From positions 115,611,110-115,675,109 of the forward strand of contig JAYESD010000001.1 of NCBI GenBank assembly GCA_036927565.1: 64,000 bases of DNA. Direction: 5' to 3'. Below the pieces are notes generated by a model that searched no databases, had not been told where the DNA came from, and saw only the letters and a list, made by a program, of their open reading frames with translations. This DNA comes from Tuctoria greenei. Lineage: Eukaryota; Streptophyta; Magnoliopsida; Poales; Poaceae. This document shows positions 10,341 to 20,871 of this stretch, one piece after another; the stretch's first letter is position 1, and each line of letters starts with the position of its first letter. A program made the translations under genes and the position numbers.

Positions 10341-11653
10341 GACCATCTCCGTAGCTCCCACTTGTATTCTCTCTTTTTCTTCCTCAACTTTGTAATCCCT
10401 TGTCTCCAGATGAACGGAATCCCCAAATTTTTGTGAATTTCACTTTTTGTCTTCAACACTTTTGTCTTCACTTGGCCCCCTGGTAGATGTACACAATTTG
10501 ATTGTGAACATGTACCAAGAGGATATTGTGTTTTGTTGAAGACTCATTTTCTTCGAACTTGTAGAGTGTAGGTCTGAAGTCTTTGATAGTGAAGGCCCCC
10601 CGAGGGTGCCGGAGCTTAGAAGCTCCAGCATTGTCTATCGTCGGAGCTTAGTATCTGGCAATAGTCCCTATCAATGCGTAGAGCTCGATAGTTAGTCCTC
10701 CGTGGTGTCGGAGCTTAGTAGTTCTGGCAGTGTCCTTTACCAACGTGTAGTTTGTTGGTAGCAGACTCCGCTTGCAGGGTCTTCTCACCATCATTTATTT
10801 TGCATCGACGGCTGGCCCCCCTAGCTTTACCGGAGCTTGGTTGCTCCGGTGATGCTCGTTTTCAATGTTTAACATCGATTACAAGCCACCTAGGGGGAGT
10901 CGGAGCTTAGTTACCTCCGGCTTTTCTCCATTAACGTGGATTTTTTATTTTTCCTACACACTGAAGCCAAGAAAAATAGTAAAATTCGTTCCTTGCCTAT
11001 AACTTCGTCGCGGCTTACGATTCCCAAGAGAGTTTTAGGTCAAACGCGATTCTGAATACAACCGAATGCGTTGTCTTTTCTTCCAGATCCAATTGTACTT
11101 GGACCCGCCTTACTTCGGCTTGCCGGGGTGTAGGTAGAGTGGCGCACTTAGGGTGCTTGACCAGGCTAAGTCGATAGAAAACTCCGGTCCTAAGTTGGCT
11201 TGGCGGCATTCAGGCGAGTGGGCCATAAACAATATTTGAATCTAGAAGAATCGACAATACAGCTCGAATCATACATGAACCAGTCGAACTAAAATTTCTT
11301 AAGAATTGCACGTCTTTGTTAAAGACAAGAAAGAGAAAAATAAAAAATGTTGATCCTGTACAAAATAAATGCACGTGGAGTCTGTTTCACATAAAGATGT
11401 CTTTCATTATAGGTCCGGGGTACAGGGGAAACAAGTACACTCTTAGGGTACGAAACCAGGCTAAGCATGTTTAATTTCTCGTTTGACCCAGGGTAGCTAG
11501 CCACACTTTTAGTCCTGGGACTGCGAAAAGTGTTGCATGAACTTTGCGGACCTTCCGGGAAAGGTCTGGCTCTTCTCCCGGAGGAACTACCCGAGTCTGT
11601 ACAATGACTCTATAACATACACCTCAAGTTAGTACAGACTCACCTCCGTGATA
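10341..11653. other. Intergenic spacer between convergent gene ends (Tat-inner)
   Basis: About 1.3 kb without an open frame lie between the 3' end of the plus-strand gene and the 3' end of pol. The left part looks like a 3' untranslated region (T-rich runs, AATGAAATCC-like words in the homologues). The middle contains the stem-loop array described separately. The right part (10,980-11,650) is conserved with 20,200-20,870 of Tat-1 and has no feature I recognise. Confidence 0.6.
10608..10931. repeat. Stem-loop repeat array, Tat-inner
   Basis: Five spaced copies of an imperfect inverted repeat of the form CCGGAGCTTAGTAGCTCCGG (arms CCGGAGC/GCTCCGG, loop about 6) occur between the convergent genes. 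Equivalent arrays lie at 19,817-20,131 and 24,816-24,940. Confidence 0.7.
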
Positions 11654-12871
11654 TTAAGTGTAGAACTTACGGAGGTGCTCAATGTTCCAAGGATTTGGGA
11701 GAGGTGTCCCATCCTCAGTAGCCAAGCGAATGCTTCCGAGACGGGATACTTTAATCACTCGGAAGGGTCCCTCCCAGCTGGGGGAGAGTTTGTTTAACCC
11801 TTCTCTGCATTGTATTCTCCGTAGCACTAGATCGCCTTCCTCGAGCTGTCGGTTGTGTACATGCCGCTGATGATAGCACCGAAGGGCTTGGCGGTATCGG
11901 GCATTCCGAACAGCTACTTGGCACCATCCCTCCTCAAGGAGGTCTAGGTCTTCACGCCGGAGCTGGTCCTGTGTGGCTTCGTCGAAGGTCCGGACCTGGA
12001 GTGACCCCAAGGTGATTTCCGGAGTAAGGATTGCTTCAGCCCCATACACCAGGAAGAAGGGTGTCTCTCCAGTTGACCGGTTTGGAGTTGTCCTGTTGGC
12101 CCATAATGTGGGCAGAAGCTCTTCAATCTAGTTGGCTCCATGTTTTTTCAAGCGCTCATAGGTGCGCGTTTTGAGTCCTTAAAGGATTTCAGCATTTGCT
12201 CTCTCGGCTTGGCCATTGCTTGCTGGGTGAGCTACGGAGGCATAGAAAACTTGAATGCCGAGGTCTTCGCAATATCCTTGAAATGCAAATCTTGTGAATT
12301 GGGTCCCATTATCAGTGATGATTTTGTTTGGGACTCCAAATCTGCATACAATGGACTGCAAAATGTTGATAGCAGATTGCTTGTTGATTTTCGCAACTGG
12401 AGTTGCTTCCGGCCACTTGGTGAACTTGTCAGTGGCAACGTACAGGAACTTGTAACCTCCGACGGCTCTTGGGAAAGGTCCCAAGATGTCCATCCCCCAC
12501 ACAGCGAAGGGCCATGTAGGAGGTATCATTTGTAGGGGCTGAGCAGGTGTGTGAATTTGCTTTGCATGAAATTGGCATGCTTCGCATTTCTTCACCAGCT
12601 CAGTTGCATCCTGGAGTGCTGTATGCGTATGCCAGTAGAAGCCATGCCAAAAGGCTTTACCAACCAGTGTGCGGGAAGACGCGTGGTTCCCACACTCGCC
12701 TCCATGCATTTCTGCGAGGAGCTCGCAACCTTCTTCCCTTGTGATGCACCGCATTAGGATTCCATTTGCACCGAGCCGGTAGAGATCCCCTTCTACCAAC
12801 GTGTATCTTTTAGCCAATCTGACTACCCGGTCAGCGGATACATCATCGTCAGGAAGGATGTTGTCTTTCAA
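11654..12871 (-). pseudogene. Tat-inner integrase
   Basis: The N-terminal zinc-binding region is visible (H-x-H pattern in EMHGGECGNHASS, then KKCEACQFH). The catalytic triad is complete: MDILGPFP (D), TDNGTQF (D) and NGQAERANAEIL (E). The C-terminal part (12,049-11,654) has the GPF motif (SWEGPFRVIKV) and ends at NIEHLRKFYT. Between the core and C-terminal parts two nonsense changes occur, near 12,180 (Lys codon to TAA) and near 12,128 (Trp codon to TAG). The protein would catalyse 3'-end processing and strand transfer of element DNA. Confidence 0.85.
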
Positions 12872-12964
12872 GTAGTTCCGGATCTCTGAGATCCATGCAT
12901 TGGAACTAACTTGAGCATTTGTGTCTTGCGTGCTGGGTTGCTCGGAGCTTCCGGCAGCACCTAT

Positions 12965-13520
12965 GACCCTTTATGGCTGCCATGATAACAGGGCCATCGG
13001 GACCGTCAGCTTCGGGATGCTGATCTCGCCCCCTTCGCTCAGTTCGGCAGGCTGAGCTGTGGGTTTTGACAACCTCCGGACAAAAGTTCCGTCAGGAGCC
13101 GGAGCTCCGGTTGACGCTTTCGTCGAGAGTTCATCGGCTTCAGCGTTGTGGGCTCGCTGGACATGGTGGAGTTCTAGGACTTCGAAGTCCTTCTGAAGCC
13201 TCTGGACTTCAAGGAGGTAAGCAGCTAGCTGGAGATTGTTGCAGGAGCATTCACCCTTCACTTGCTTAATGATGAGCTGTGAATCTCCCTTGACCAGTAG
13301 TTGCTTGACAATGTATGACAGTGCCACCTTTAGTCCATAAATGAGTGCTTCATATTCCGCCATGTTGTTTGTCGCCTTGAAGTCAAGGTGTACAATGTAT
13401 TTTACCTTCTCTCCGGTTGGTGCGAGGAGAAGGATTCCAGCTCCGGCCCCCTGCTTTTGCATGGAGCCGTCGAAGTAGAGGGTCCAGTGAGGCTTGGTGA
13501 AGACCGGAGCCTTGTGTTAT
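12965..13520 (-). pseudogene. Tat-inner second RNase H (archaeal-type, RVT_3-like)
   Basis: A complete set of acidic residues is visible: the D in the reverse-strand block YFDGSMQK, E in NNMAEYEALIYGL, D in KGDSQLIIK and D in NAEADELS. This second RNase H between the RT-RNase H unit and integrase is the known hallmark of the Tat lineage. It likely does the actual RNA degradation, since the first RNase H has lost its acidic residues. The frame is intact from 13,462 to 12,971 and shifts against the tether just upstream near 13,510. Confidence 0.8.
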
Positions 13521-14100
13521 GGCTTCTGCTCACTGGGGCCCCCAGGGTTTGATGGAGAGGGAGTACATTCCGCCATGAAGTCTGCCAATGCTTGACTCTT
13601 GATTGCTTGCCTTGAAACGAATTCGAGATCGAATTCGGCCAATTCCGCTGCCACTTTGCAATATTCCCAGTTGAGTTGGGATTATGCAAGATTGCTCGAA
13701 GTGGGTAAGAAGTCACCACTGAGATCTTGTGGGCTTGGAAATAATGGAGAAGCTTCGTGGAGGCAATAAGAACTGCATAGAGCAGCTTATGCACCTCCAG
13801 GTATCTAGTCTTGGCGTCATGAAGTACTTCACTAATGAAGTACATTGGGCGCTGGATGGTCCGGACCCTCCCGGAGGGGCCCGAAGCTTCCACTTCATTG
13901 ATCCAGATCTTCCCGCAGGGGTCCAGATTTTCTTCGGGGACTTCCGGGTCCTTGCTGGAGGAACCCGGAGCTTCTTCAGAAGCGACCTGGACACTCCCGG
14001 AGGGGTCTGGGTCTTCTGAAGTAACTTCTTGTGGATTCAAGTCTGGGAGCTGGGACCCAGACTCGCTTTCAGGAACCTCCATACCCTCCTAAAGGGGTCT
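13520..14100 (-). pseudogene. Tat-inner degenerate RNase H ('tether') with Pro/Glu/Ser insert
   Basis: The fold is recognisable from the block FISEVLHDAKTRYLEVHK and the block YFQAHKISVVTSYPL. The expected first catalytic Asp is absent (LLLYISATNEV instead of a D-A/G-S motif). A Pro/Glu/Ser-rich insert of about 80 residues (DPSGSVQVAS, GPSGRVRT) separates the first strand from the rest. A stop lies between 14,089 and 14,082, and a one-base change near 13,660 shifts the frame. In dual-RNase H retroelements the first domain is known to decay into a connection domain; this fits. Confidence 0.75.
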
Positions 14101-15070
14101 GGACTCCTGAGTATGGGATGGTTCTGGTCTCTCCGCAACCAGGACCATACTGAAGACTTCGTTAGTGGCTGAAATGTAAAGCAACAAAGGCTCACCAGGG
14201 TTCGGAGCTACAAGAATCGGTAGGATGGTGAGGAGCTGTTTTAGCTCCTGGAATGCCTTTTCTGCTTCTTCAGACCATTGGAATGGTCCGGACTTCCTTA
14301 ATAACTTGAAGAAGGGGAGTGCCCGTTCCGCCAGTCTTGAAATGAACTGGCTGAGAGCTGCTAGACATGCAGTTAGCTTTTGGACATCTTTGATACGGGC
14401 TGGTGGCCGCATGTCTTCAATGGCTTTGATCTTCGCCGAATTATCTTCTATGCCCCGGTGACTTACCAGGAAACCAAGAAGTTTTCCGGAGCTAACCCCG
14501 AAGACACACTTGTCTGGATTTAGCTTTGTGCGGGTGACCCGCAACTTGTCGAAGACAACCTGCAAGGTGTCAAAGAGTGACTCCTTGTTCTTGACCTTGA
14601 CCACGATGTCATCAACGTACACATCCACTATGTCTCTAATGAGTTCTTCAAAGGTTTTGTACATAGCTCGTACAAAGGTTGAAGCTGCATTCTTGAGACC
14701 AAGTGGCATGGCTGTATAACAGTACAATCCATCTACTGTGATAAAAGAGGTATGCTCTTCATCTTCCCTAGACATTCTGATTTGATGATACCCAGAATAT
14801 GCGTCTAGGAAACACAGTAATTCACACCCGGAGGTGGAATCCACTATCTGATCTATTCTAGATAATGGGAATGGATCTTTTGGACATGCCTTATTTAGTG
14901 TTGTGTAGTCGATACACATCCGAAGCTTCCCGCCAGCCTTGGGCACAACAACTGGGTTTGCCAGCCATTTTGGATGGAAGATTTCTCGGATGAATCCAAC
15001 TTCGAGCAACTTCTTCACTTCTTGTCGAATGAAGTTTTGTCGCTCTACGGATTGCTTCCGAGGCTTCTAA
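14089..15070 (-). pseudogene. Tat-inner reverse transcriptase
   Basis: An open frame of 309 codons (15,018-14,089) covers the fingers and palm. Blocks are WLANPVVVPKAGGKLRMCID, FLDAYSGYHQIRM, MPLGLKNAASTFVRAM and the catalytic VYVDDIVVK, followed by KCVFGVSSGKLLGFLVSHRGIE. The two Asp of the YVDD motif are intact. Upstream of 15,018 the frame continues into HQKPRKQ-like sequence with a stop at about 15,069. Together with the RNase H domains it would copy element RNA into DNA inside the Gag particle. Confidence 0.88.
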
Positions 15071-15201
15071 TGCACAGGCCGGACGTCGGGGTAGATCTTC
15101 AGATTGTGCTCAATCACTTCCCTTGGGATCCCAGACATTTGTGATGGTTGCCAGGCAAACACGTCGACATTAGCTCGGAGGAAAGCGATGAGCGCGAGTT
15201 C

Positions 15202-15800
15202 CTATTTGTCGTTCAATCCCCCCGATATATGGGTGGTCTGAGCAGCATTGGAACCGATTTGGACAACTTTGACGGGAATGTCGGTGTCACCGCTTGGCTG
15301 CACACGAGGTGCAGAAGTCGAGCCTCGCTGACGAATGCTCGGGGGATTTTGGAGCTTGCTCCTGCCTGGAGTCCTCCTCTTGCGCGTAGTAAGCGAATGG
15401 AGTTCTTCTAGAGCAGTTACTCCGGCAGTACGATCTCCACGGATCCGGAGAACACCTACTAGTGTTGGCATCTTTAACACCAGGTAACCACAATGAGCAA
15501 CTGCCATGAATTTGTACAAGGCAGACCTACCCAAGATGGCATTGAAGGGTAAGTTGATCTGAGCAACGTCAAAGACCAACTTCTCGGTGTGATACTTCTC
15601 CCGGGTCCTGGGTAATAGCTCCGAGTGGAGTAATGGCTCCCGAACCTACTCCAGAGAAAGGTCGGGAGGGGTGGAGATCCGAACGTCGGAGCTGAAGCTT
15701 GGTAAAAGCTTCAAAGCTTATGAGGTTGAGCCCCGAACCTCCGTCTACCATGACATGGTGGAGCTGGATGTTATTGATGGTAGGAGATACCATCAAAGGT
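15202..15800 (-). pseudogene. Tat-inner aspartic protease region
   Basis: The protease active site reads VMVDGGSGLNLIS near 15,730-15,765 (D-G-G rather than D-S/T-G, as usual in Tat elements). The C-terminal half is LPFNAILGRSALYKFMAVAH. Between them a deletion and frameshift near 15,590-15,610 removes sequence that is present in Tat-2 (38,480-38,520). Downstream the frame runs to 15,202 through a linker not present in Tat-2. Confidence 0.75.
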
Positions 15801-17605
15801 AGCTGACCTGCTCCAACCATGCTTCGAGAGCAGTCTGAAGCATCACAAGTGATGGTTGTGTCCATCAAATTCCGATGAGGCTCCACCCTGGCTGTAGGAG
15901 CTACAGCAGCCATGTCCCAACGCATTGTCTTGATGACGCGGCGGGAGGTGATGTCCCATGATCCACCAAAAATGGTGTTCATGGTATTTCGACGCTCGTT
16001 GTGAGAGACGTCAGAATCATTGTCAATGGAGGTGTAGACGGCCTTCAGGACCTTTTTGGGATCCTGAAAACCTAACTCCTCTTCAGCCGGAGCTTCATCA
16101 ACTTTTTGTTTTCCTTCCCTCTGTCTGAAAGGAGCTTCTTCCCGGCGCTTGTTGTAGCGCTCGGCAAGGTTTTGGACCTCCCGGCAGTCTTCCAAACTGT
16201 GGCTGTCCGTTTTGTGAATTGGACACCACACCTTGGGTTTGCCACCGTCTTGAGAAGATGGTCGAGGTCGCTTCTCGAGGCGTGGCCCCCGGCCACCCGG
16301 AGCTGCAGCAGCTGCAGCATTGGATGCACCGACCAACAACTTCTTCTTGCCGTTGGTCTTTTTCTTCTTCTTGCCACTACCGGAGGTAGCGGCTTCTCCT
16401 TTGGAGGATTTCTTGTGACCCTCCGGAGTTGGTTTGGAGTGCATTTCACGGCCCTCCGCATCTCTGGCACATTTGTCAGCCAAGCTGAAGAGTTCCGTGA
16501 CACTGGTAATCTCATTGATCGCCAGTTTCTCCAACATCTTCTTATCCCGCACTCCCTGTCAAAATGCCACAATGACAGAGGCGCTAGAGATAGAAGGGAT
16601 AGTGTTTCATACGTGAGAGAATCTCTGGATGAATGATCGCAGGGATTCTCCTCCTTTTTGCACAACTGCAAAAAGGTCCAGTTCGGTGCCTGGTCGGGTG
16701 TAAGAACTCCCGAAGTTGGCGGTGAACTGCCGGCACAACTCCTCCCAACTGCTGATGGAGATGGGTGGAATGCTTATAAACCAGGACCTGGTGGTCCCAG
16801 TTAAAGCCACTGGGAAATAATTGGCCATTACGGCCTCATTTCCTCCAGCTGCCAAGATAGCAGTGGAGTAAATCTGAAGAAATTTGACAGGATTAACGGT
16901 CCCGTCGAACTTCTCCGGCAGGTGAGGCCGGAAATTTTGTGGCCACCTAACCATACGCAGATGCATGGCCAGGGCTGAACAGCTTCCTCTTACTCCATCA
17001 GGAGCAGGAATGTCTTGAGCCTCTCGTCTTTCATGAGCACGCTCAATATGGACTCGGCCGTCTTGTTGGCGATATCGGCGATCAAGCTCCGCCCGGAGGT
17101 CATGAGTTGAAAGCCTTGATACCGTGTGAGTGCGTCGTGCCCCGGAGGGCAACGACGTCACCTGCTGTGATGCAGCACGTCTCCTATTGTTGGAAACGTG
17201 CAGACCAAGTCCGCCAGACAAGGTCCATCGCTGCGACGGGGCCTGTCCTGAAGGAGGAGGACCCTGGTTGCTGATGCGGTCGGCTGCTGCTGCAACCAAG
17301 TGTTCCACATCGGCCCTCCACTACTCCATTGCATCCCGGGATGCGTCCAGAGGTGGTGGGCGCTGAAGAAGAGCACGTGCTGCATGAAGCGCGTGTTCCG
17401 GGTTGTCAAGATTCGCCGACGCAGTGATTGACGCCGGTGCACCATCGCATTGTCCAGCTTGATTTGCTGGTGGAGGCGGCGGTGGTGGAAGTGTGACTCC
17501 TGCTGGAACCGTGGTTCCTGCTGGTGGCTGCATATTGGAGGGATTACCCCCAACAGCTTGAACAGCGGGATGACCATTGGATGATCCAGCGGCTGAGTTC
17601 ACCAT
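15800..17605 (-). pseudogene. Tat-inner gag
   Basis: The start is the ATG at 17,605 (MVNSAAGSSNG), 42 bp inside the LTR. A Pro-rich N-terminus (PPPPPPPPANQ) leads into the Gag core (RPHLPEKFDGTVNPVKFLQ, SSWEELCRQFTANF). A Lys-rich linker (GKKKKKTNGKKK) follows, then a CPIHKTDSHSLEDC zinc-knuckle variant near 16,190-16,230. One frame runs throughout with three nonsense codons, near 17,322 (CAG to TAG), 16,607 (CGA to TGA) and 16,560 (TGA). It would form the particle and package RNA. Confidence 0.85.
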
Positions 17606-17628
17606 TCTTGAAAACTCCGGTCCCTCCC

Positions 17629-17646
17629 CCTACCTGGCGCGCCAAC
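17629..17646 (-). other. Tat-inner primer-binding site
   Basis: Directly after the LTR the minus strand reads GTTGGCGCGCCAGGTAGG. It is conserved at 40,528-40,545 in Tat-2. The TGG start matches the CCA end of a tRNA, but I cannot name the tRNA with certainty. The site contains the palindrome TGGCGCGCCA. Confidence 0.7.
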
Positions 17647-18507
17647 TGTCGGTGGTTTTGATCCGGCAGATCTCCCGACACTACTAAAGTGTTGGAGGAG
17701 TTTGAGGTTCGGTATGGGCGCGCGGAGATTCCAGAAGGTGAGATGTCGAGTGACACAAGGGACACGAAGATTTACGTGGTTCGGGCCGCCTAAGCGTAAT
17801 ACCCTACTCCACGGGGTGTGTTGGTGTTGTATTGGATGTATGAGCTCAACGTCAGTTGAGAGTGTAAAGTTAGCGTGTCTCCGGAGAGTGTCCTATGTAT
17901 CGTCGGCCTGTCCTTTTATAGTACAAGGGCAGGCCGTTACAAGTTAGCCTGGCCCGACATGTGGCCCCGATGGTTAAAGATATTGATACACATTCAACAC
18001 GTTTAATTGCCCTTAATGACCAAGTTATGGGCTTTGACAGCACCGTTACTGGTAATTAAGGTCTTCCGATCATGTGTCATTAATATAGTATTAATGACAC
18101 TTGATCGGGTCTTGAAGTCCTTGATTCCCCTTTGAAGATCCGGAGCCGTTGTGGATTCTTCCGGAGGTAAGAGGCTGAAGATCCGACGGTTGCACACATG
18201 GCAGCGCCGGAGCACACTGTGGGGAACAGATAGGTCCGGTGTTACCCAACACGTGTCAGTTCCGGAGCTTCCCTCGGTCTGGGGTTAGGTCCGGGGGTGC
18301 CATTTCGGTACATAGCCCGGAGCTTCCCCCTTGTGGGCGGTAGCTCCGGTTTGATAGTACACATGGCGACCCTGGGACTAACCATGTTGGAGAAGCAGGT
18401 TCGGTTATGTCTGACATGTGGGCCTCTGAAGGTCTTCAAATCAAATAGATGACTTTCCCTTGAGATCTTTGCAATCCCAAGGAGTATATGGTACCCAGGT
18501 ACCGACA
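17647..18507 (-). repeat. Tat-inner 5' LTR (right on plus strand)
   Basis: Bounded by TGTCGGT and ACCGACA, perfect 7-bp inverted termini. A minus-strand TATA box (CTATAAAAGG) lies near 17,912-17,921. It would drive gag-pol transcription leftward. It is about 4 percent different from the left LTR by hand count. Confidence 0.93.
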
Positions 18508-18512
18508 GCAAC
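18508..18512. repeat. Target-site duplication, right copy (GCAAC)
   Basis: Exact repeat of 5,420-5,424; it marks the other edge of the Tat-inner insertion. Confidence 0.9.
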
Positions 18513-19549
18513 CGACTCCATTCCGAGACCAAGCTGGCGCAGTCAAGGCTGGCTGACGACAAGGAGTGGGTGCAGAGGGAGAAGGTCTGCTTGGAGTACT
18601 GGGGTAAGCTGTTTGATGAGAGGGAAAGCATGACGCGATCCATCGACGCCCAGTCTCGAGCCATCTATGAGCATACCAAGGCTGCAAGTAGCGCATCGGA
18701 TGATCGCCAGGAAAAGCTTGCTGCCATCCACGATAGTCTCATCAAGCGCCGGGAGGCTCTTGCAGCGCGGGAGAGAAGGCTTGAAGATGAAGAGCAAAAA
18801 TTCCTAGAACTGCGGGATGGCCTCGTGAAGAGGGAGGAAGAGCCTGTCCAGAAGACAGCTCTGGCTGACAAGAGCCTCGAAGAAGGCACCAAGAAATTGG
18901 AGGAGCGTTGCGAGGAGGAGGAGAAGAAGGCCTGGGAGCGAGGGTGAGATCTTTACAAGCAGGAGAATGCCATTGCCGCCATGGAGAAGAAAGTGTGGGG
19001 CCAAAAGAAAGATCTGGTCAACCGCCGGATTGAGATCCACCTCCGGCAGGAAGAGCTCAACAAACTCGAAAGGCAGGTTGCTGAAAAGATTCAGCGGAAT
19101 GAAAAGAGGTGGAGCGTCTTGCTCGGGAGAGCTCGGAGCTTGCGGCGGCCAAAAGATCCTTGGCGGAGATGCGTAGCACAAGGGTTGCGGAGTACCAACA
19201 AGTTTGGGACTTCTCGGGCAAAGCCAACGACGCGCTGAAGCCAATGGGCTTCAGTCCCGTGCATCCAGATGATCCGGAGCTGCAGCTGGACCAAGCGTTG
19301 GAGGCGCTGAGTTCAGCAGGCAACAAGCTCACCAAGATGGGGGATGTCATCGTGGACCAGTTGGAAACTGAGGGACAGTCCCTGGCTAAGAACGTCGCAA
19401 AGTTTGAGCTAACATGCTACACCAGCCGGGACCCTCAATTCCCTCTGGACCCAGTGCTTGAAGGCCCCATCGAAGGAGAGGGTGAAGCCGCCCAAGCCAG
19501 CGTGTCGGAGGTGGCCCATAAGGTCGCCCAGTTCTTCCATAGGGTCTAG
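18513..19549 (+). pseudogene. Tat-1 plus-strand gene, 3' part (coiled coil and C-terminal domain)
   Basis: The frame interrupted at 5,424 resumes here (RLHSETKLAQSRLADD). A strongly charged coiled coil follows from about 18,600 to 18,940 (RREALAARERRLEDEEQK). A TGA at about 18,945-18,947 and a frameshift near 19,100 break it. The last domain is open from 19,109 to the natural stop at 19,547-19,549 and ends VAQFFHRV, identical to the Tat-inner end. The gene is therefore split by 13 kb of nested element. Confidence 0.75.
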
Positions 19550-20871
19550 GACCATCTCTCTGTAGCTCCCGCTTGTATTCTCTCTTCTTCTTCTCCAATT
19601 TTGTAATCTCTTGTCTCCAGATGAATGAAATCCAAATTTTTTTATTAATTTCATTTTTTTGTCTTCAACACCTTCGTCACACTTGGCCCCCTGGTAGATG
19701 TACACAATTTCATTGTGAACATGTACCAAGAGGATGTAACAATTGTTATAGACTTAAGTGCTTTGAACTTGTAGAATGTAGGTCTGAAGTCTTCGATAGT
19801 GTAGGCCCCCTGAGGTTGCCGGAGCTTAGTGGCTCCGGCATTGACCATTGTTGGAGCTTAGTAGCTCCGACAGTAATCTCCATCAACGCGTAAAGCATCG
19901 ATGGTTAGCCCTCTAGGTTGTCGGAGCTTGGTAGCTCCAGCAGTGACCTCTGTCGACACGTGGTGTATCGACAACAGACTCTTCTATAGAGTCTTTCCAC
20001 CATGTTTTCTTCACGTTGACGACTTGCCCCCTAGCTTTACCGGAGCTGAGTAGCTCCAGCGACGCTTAGTGTCAATGTGTGAACATTGACCACAAGCCGC
20101 CTAGAGGACGTCGAAGCTTTGGCAGCTCCGGCTTCATTCGCCATCATCATGAAATATTTATTTTTCCTACACACTGAAGTCAAGAAAAACAGTAAAATCC
20201 GTTTCCTATCTATAACTTCATTGCGGCTTACTATTCTTGAGAAAGTTTTAGGTCGAACACAATTCTAAATACAATCAAGAGCAGCGTCTTGTTTCCTTCA
20301 GGTCTGATCGTTTCTGGACTCGCCTTACTTCGGCCTGCCGGGGTGTAGGTAGAGTGGCGTACTTAGGGTGCATGACAAGGCTAAGTCGATAGCACACTCC
20401 GGACCTAGATTGGCTTGGCGGCATTCAGACGAGTAGACCATCAACAATGTTTGAACCCAGAAAGATAGACAATGCAACTCGAATTGTACATGAACTGGTC
20501 GAGCTAAAGTTTCTTAAGAATTGCACAACTTTGTTATAGAAAAGAAAGAGAAAAATAAAAAATATTAAGCCTATACAAAGGAAATGCACGTGGAGTCTAT
20601 TTTCACAAAATGACGTCTTTCATTATAGGTCCGGGGTACAGGGGAAACAAGTACACTCTTAGGGTACGGAACCAGGTTAAGTGTGTTTTGTTTCTCGTTT
20701 GACCCAAGGTAGCTAGCTACACTTTTAGTTCTGAGACTGTGACAAGTGTTGCATGGACATTGAGGACCTAACGGGGTAGGTCCGGCTGCCCTCCCGGAGG
20801 AGCTACCCGACTCTGTACAATAACTCTATAACATACATCACATGCTATTACAGACTCACCTCCTTGATATT
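19550..20871. other. Intergenic spacer of Tat-1
   Basis: Homologous to 10,341-11,653. It has no open coding frame of note. It contains the second stem-loop array (19,817-20,131) and the conserved block up to the end of integrase. Confidence 0.6.
19817..20131. repeat. Stem-loop repeat array, Tat-1
   Basis: Five copies resembling CCGGAGCTTAGTGGCTCCGG, spaced by 50-70 bp. The stems are closer to perfect here than in Tat-inner. Confidence 0.7.

Larger units (their letters stand above)
5425..18507 (-). mobile_element. Tat-inner: full-length Tat-lineage Ty3/gypsy element with convergent accessory gene
   Basis: About 13.1 kb, bounded by LTRs of 863 and 861 bp and by the duplication GCAAC. Read on the minus strand the order is LTR, primer site, gag, protease, reverse transcriptase, degenerate RNase H, second (archaeal-type) RNase H, integrase, long spacer, accessory gene in opposite orientation, polypurine tract, LTR. 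The dual RNase H and the late antisense gene fit the Tat lineage (Grande/RIRE2-like), from established knowledge. A hand comparison of the LTRs gives about 35 substitutions in 860 bp, near 4 percent. Several stops and frameshifts make it non-autonomous today. Confidence 0.93.
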
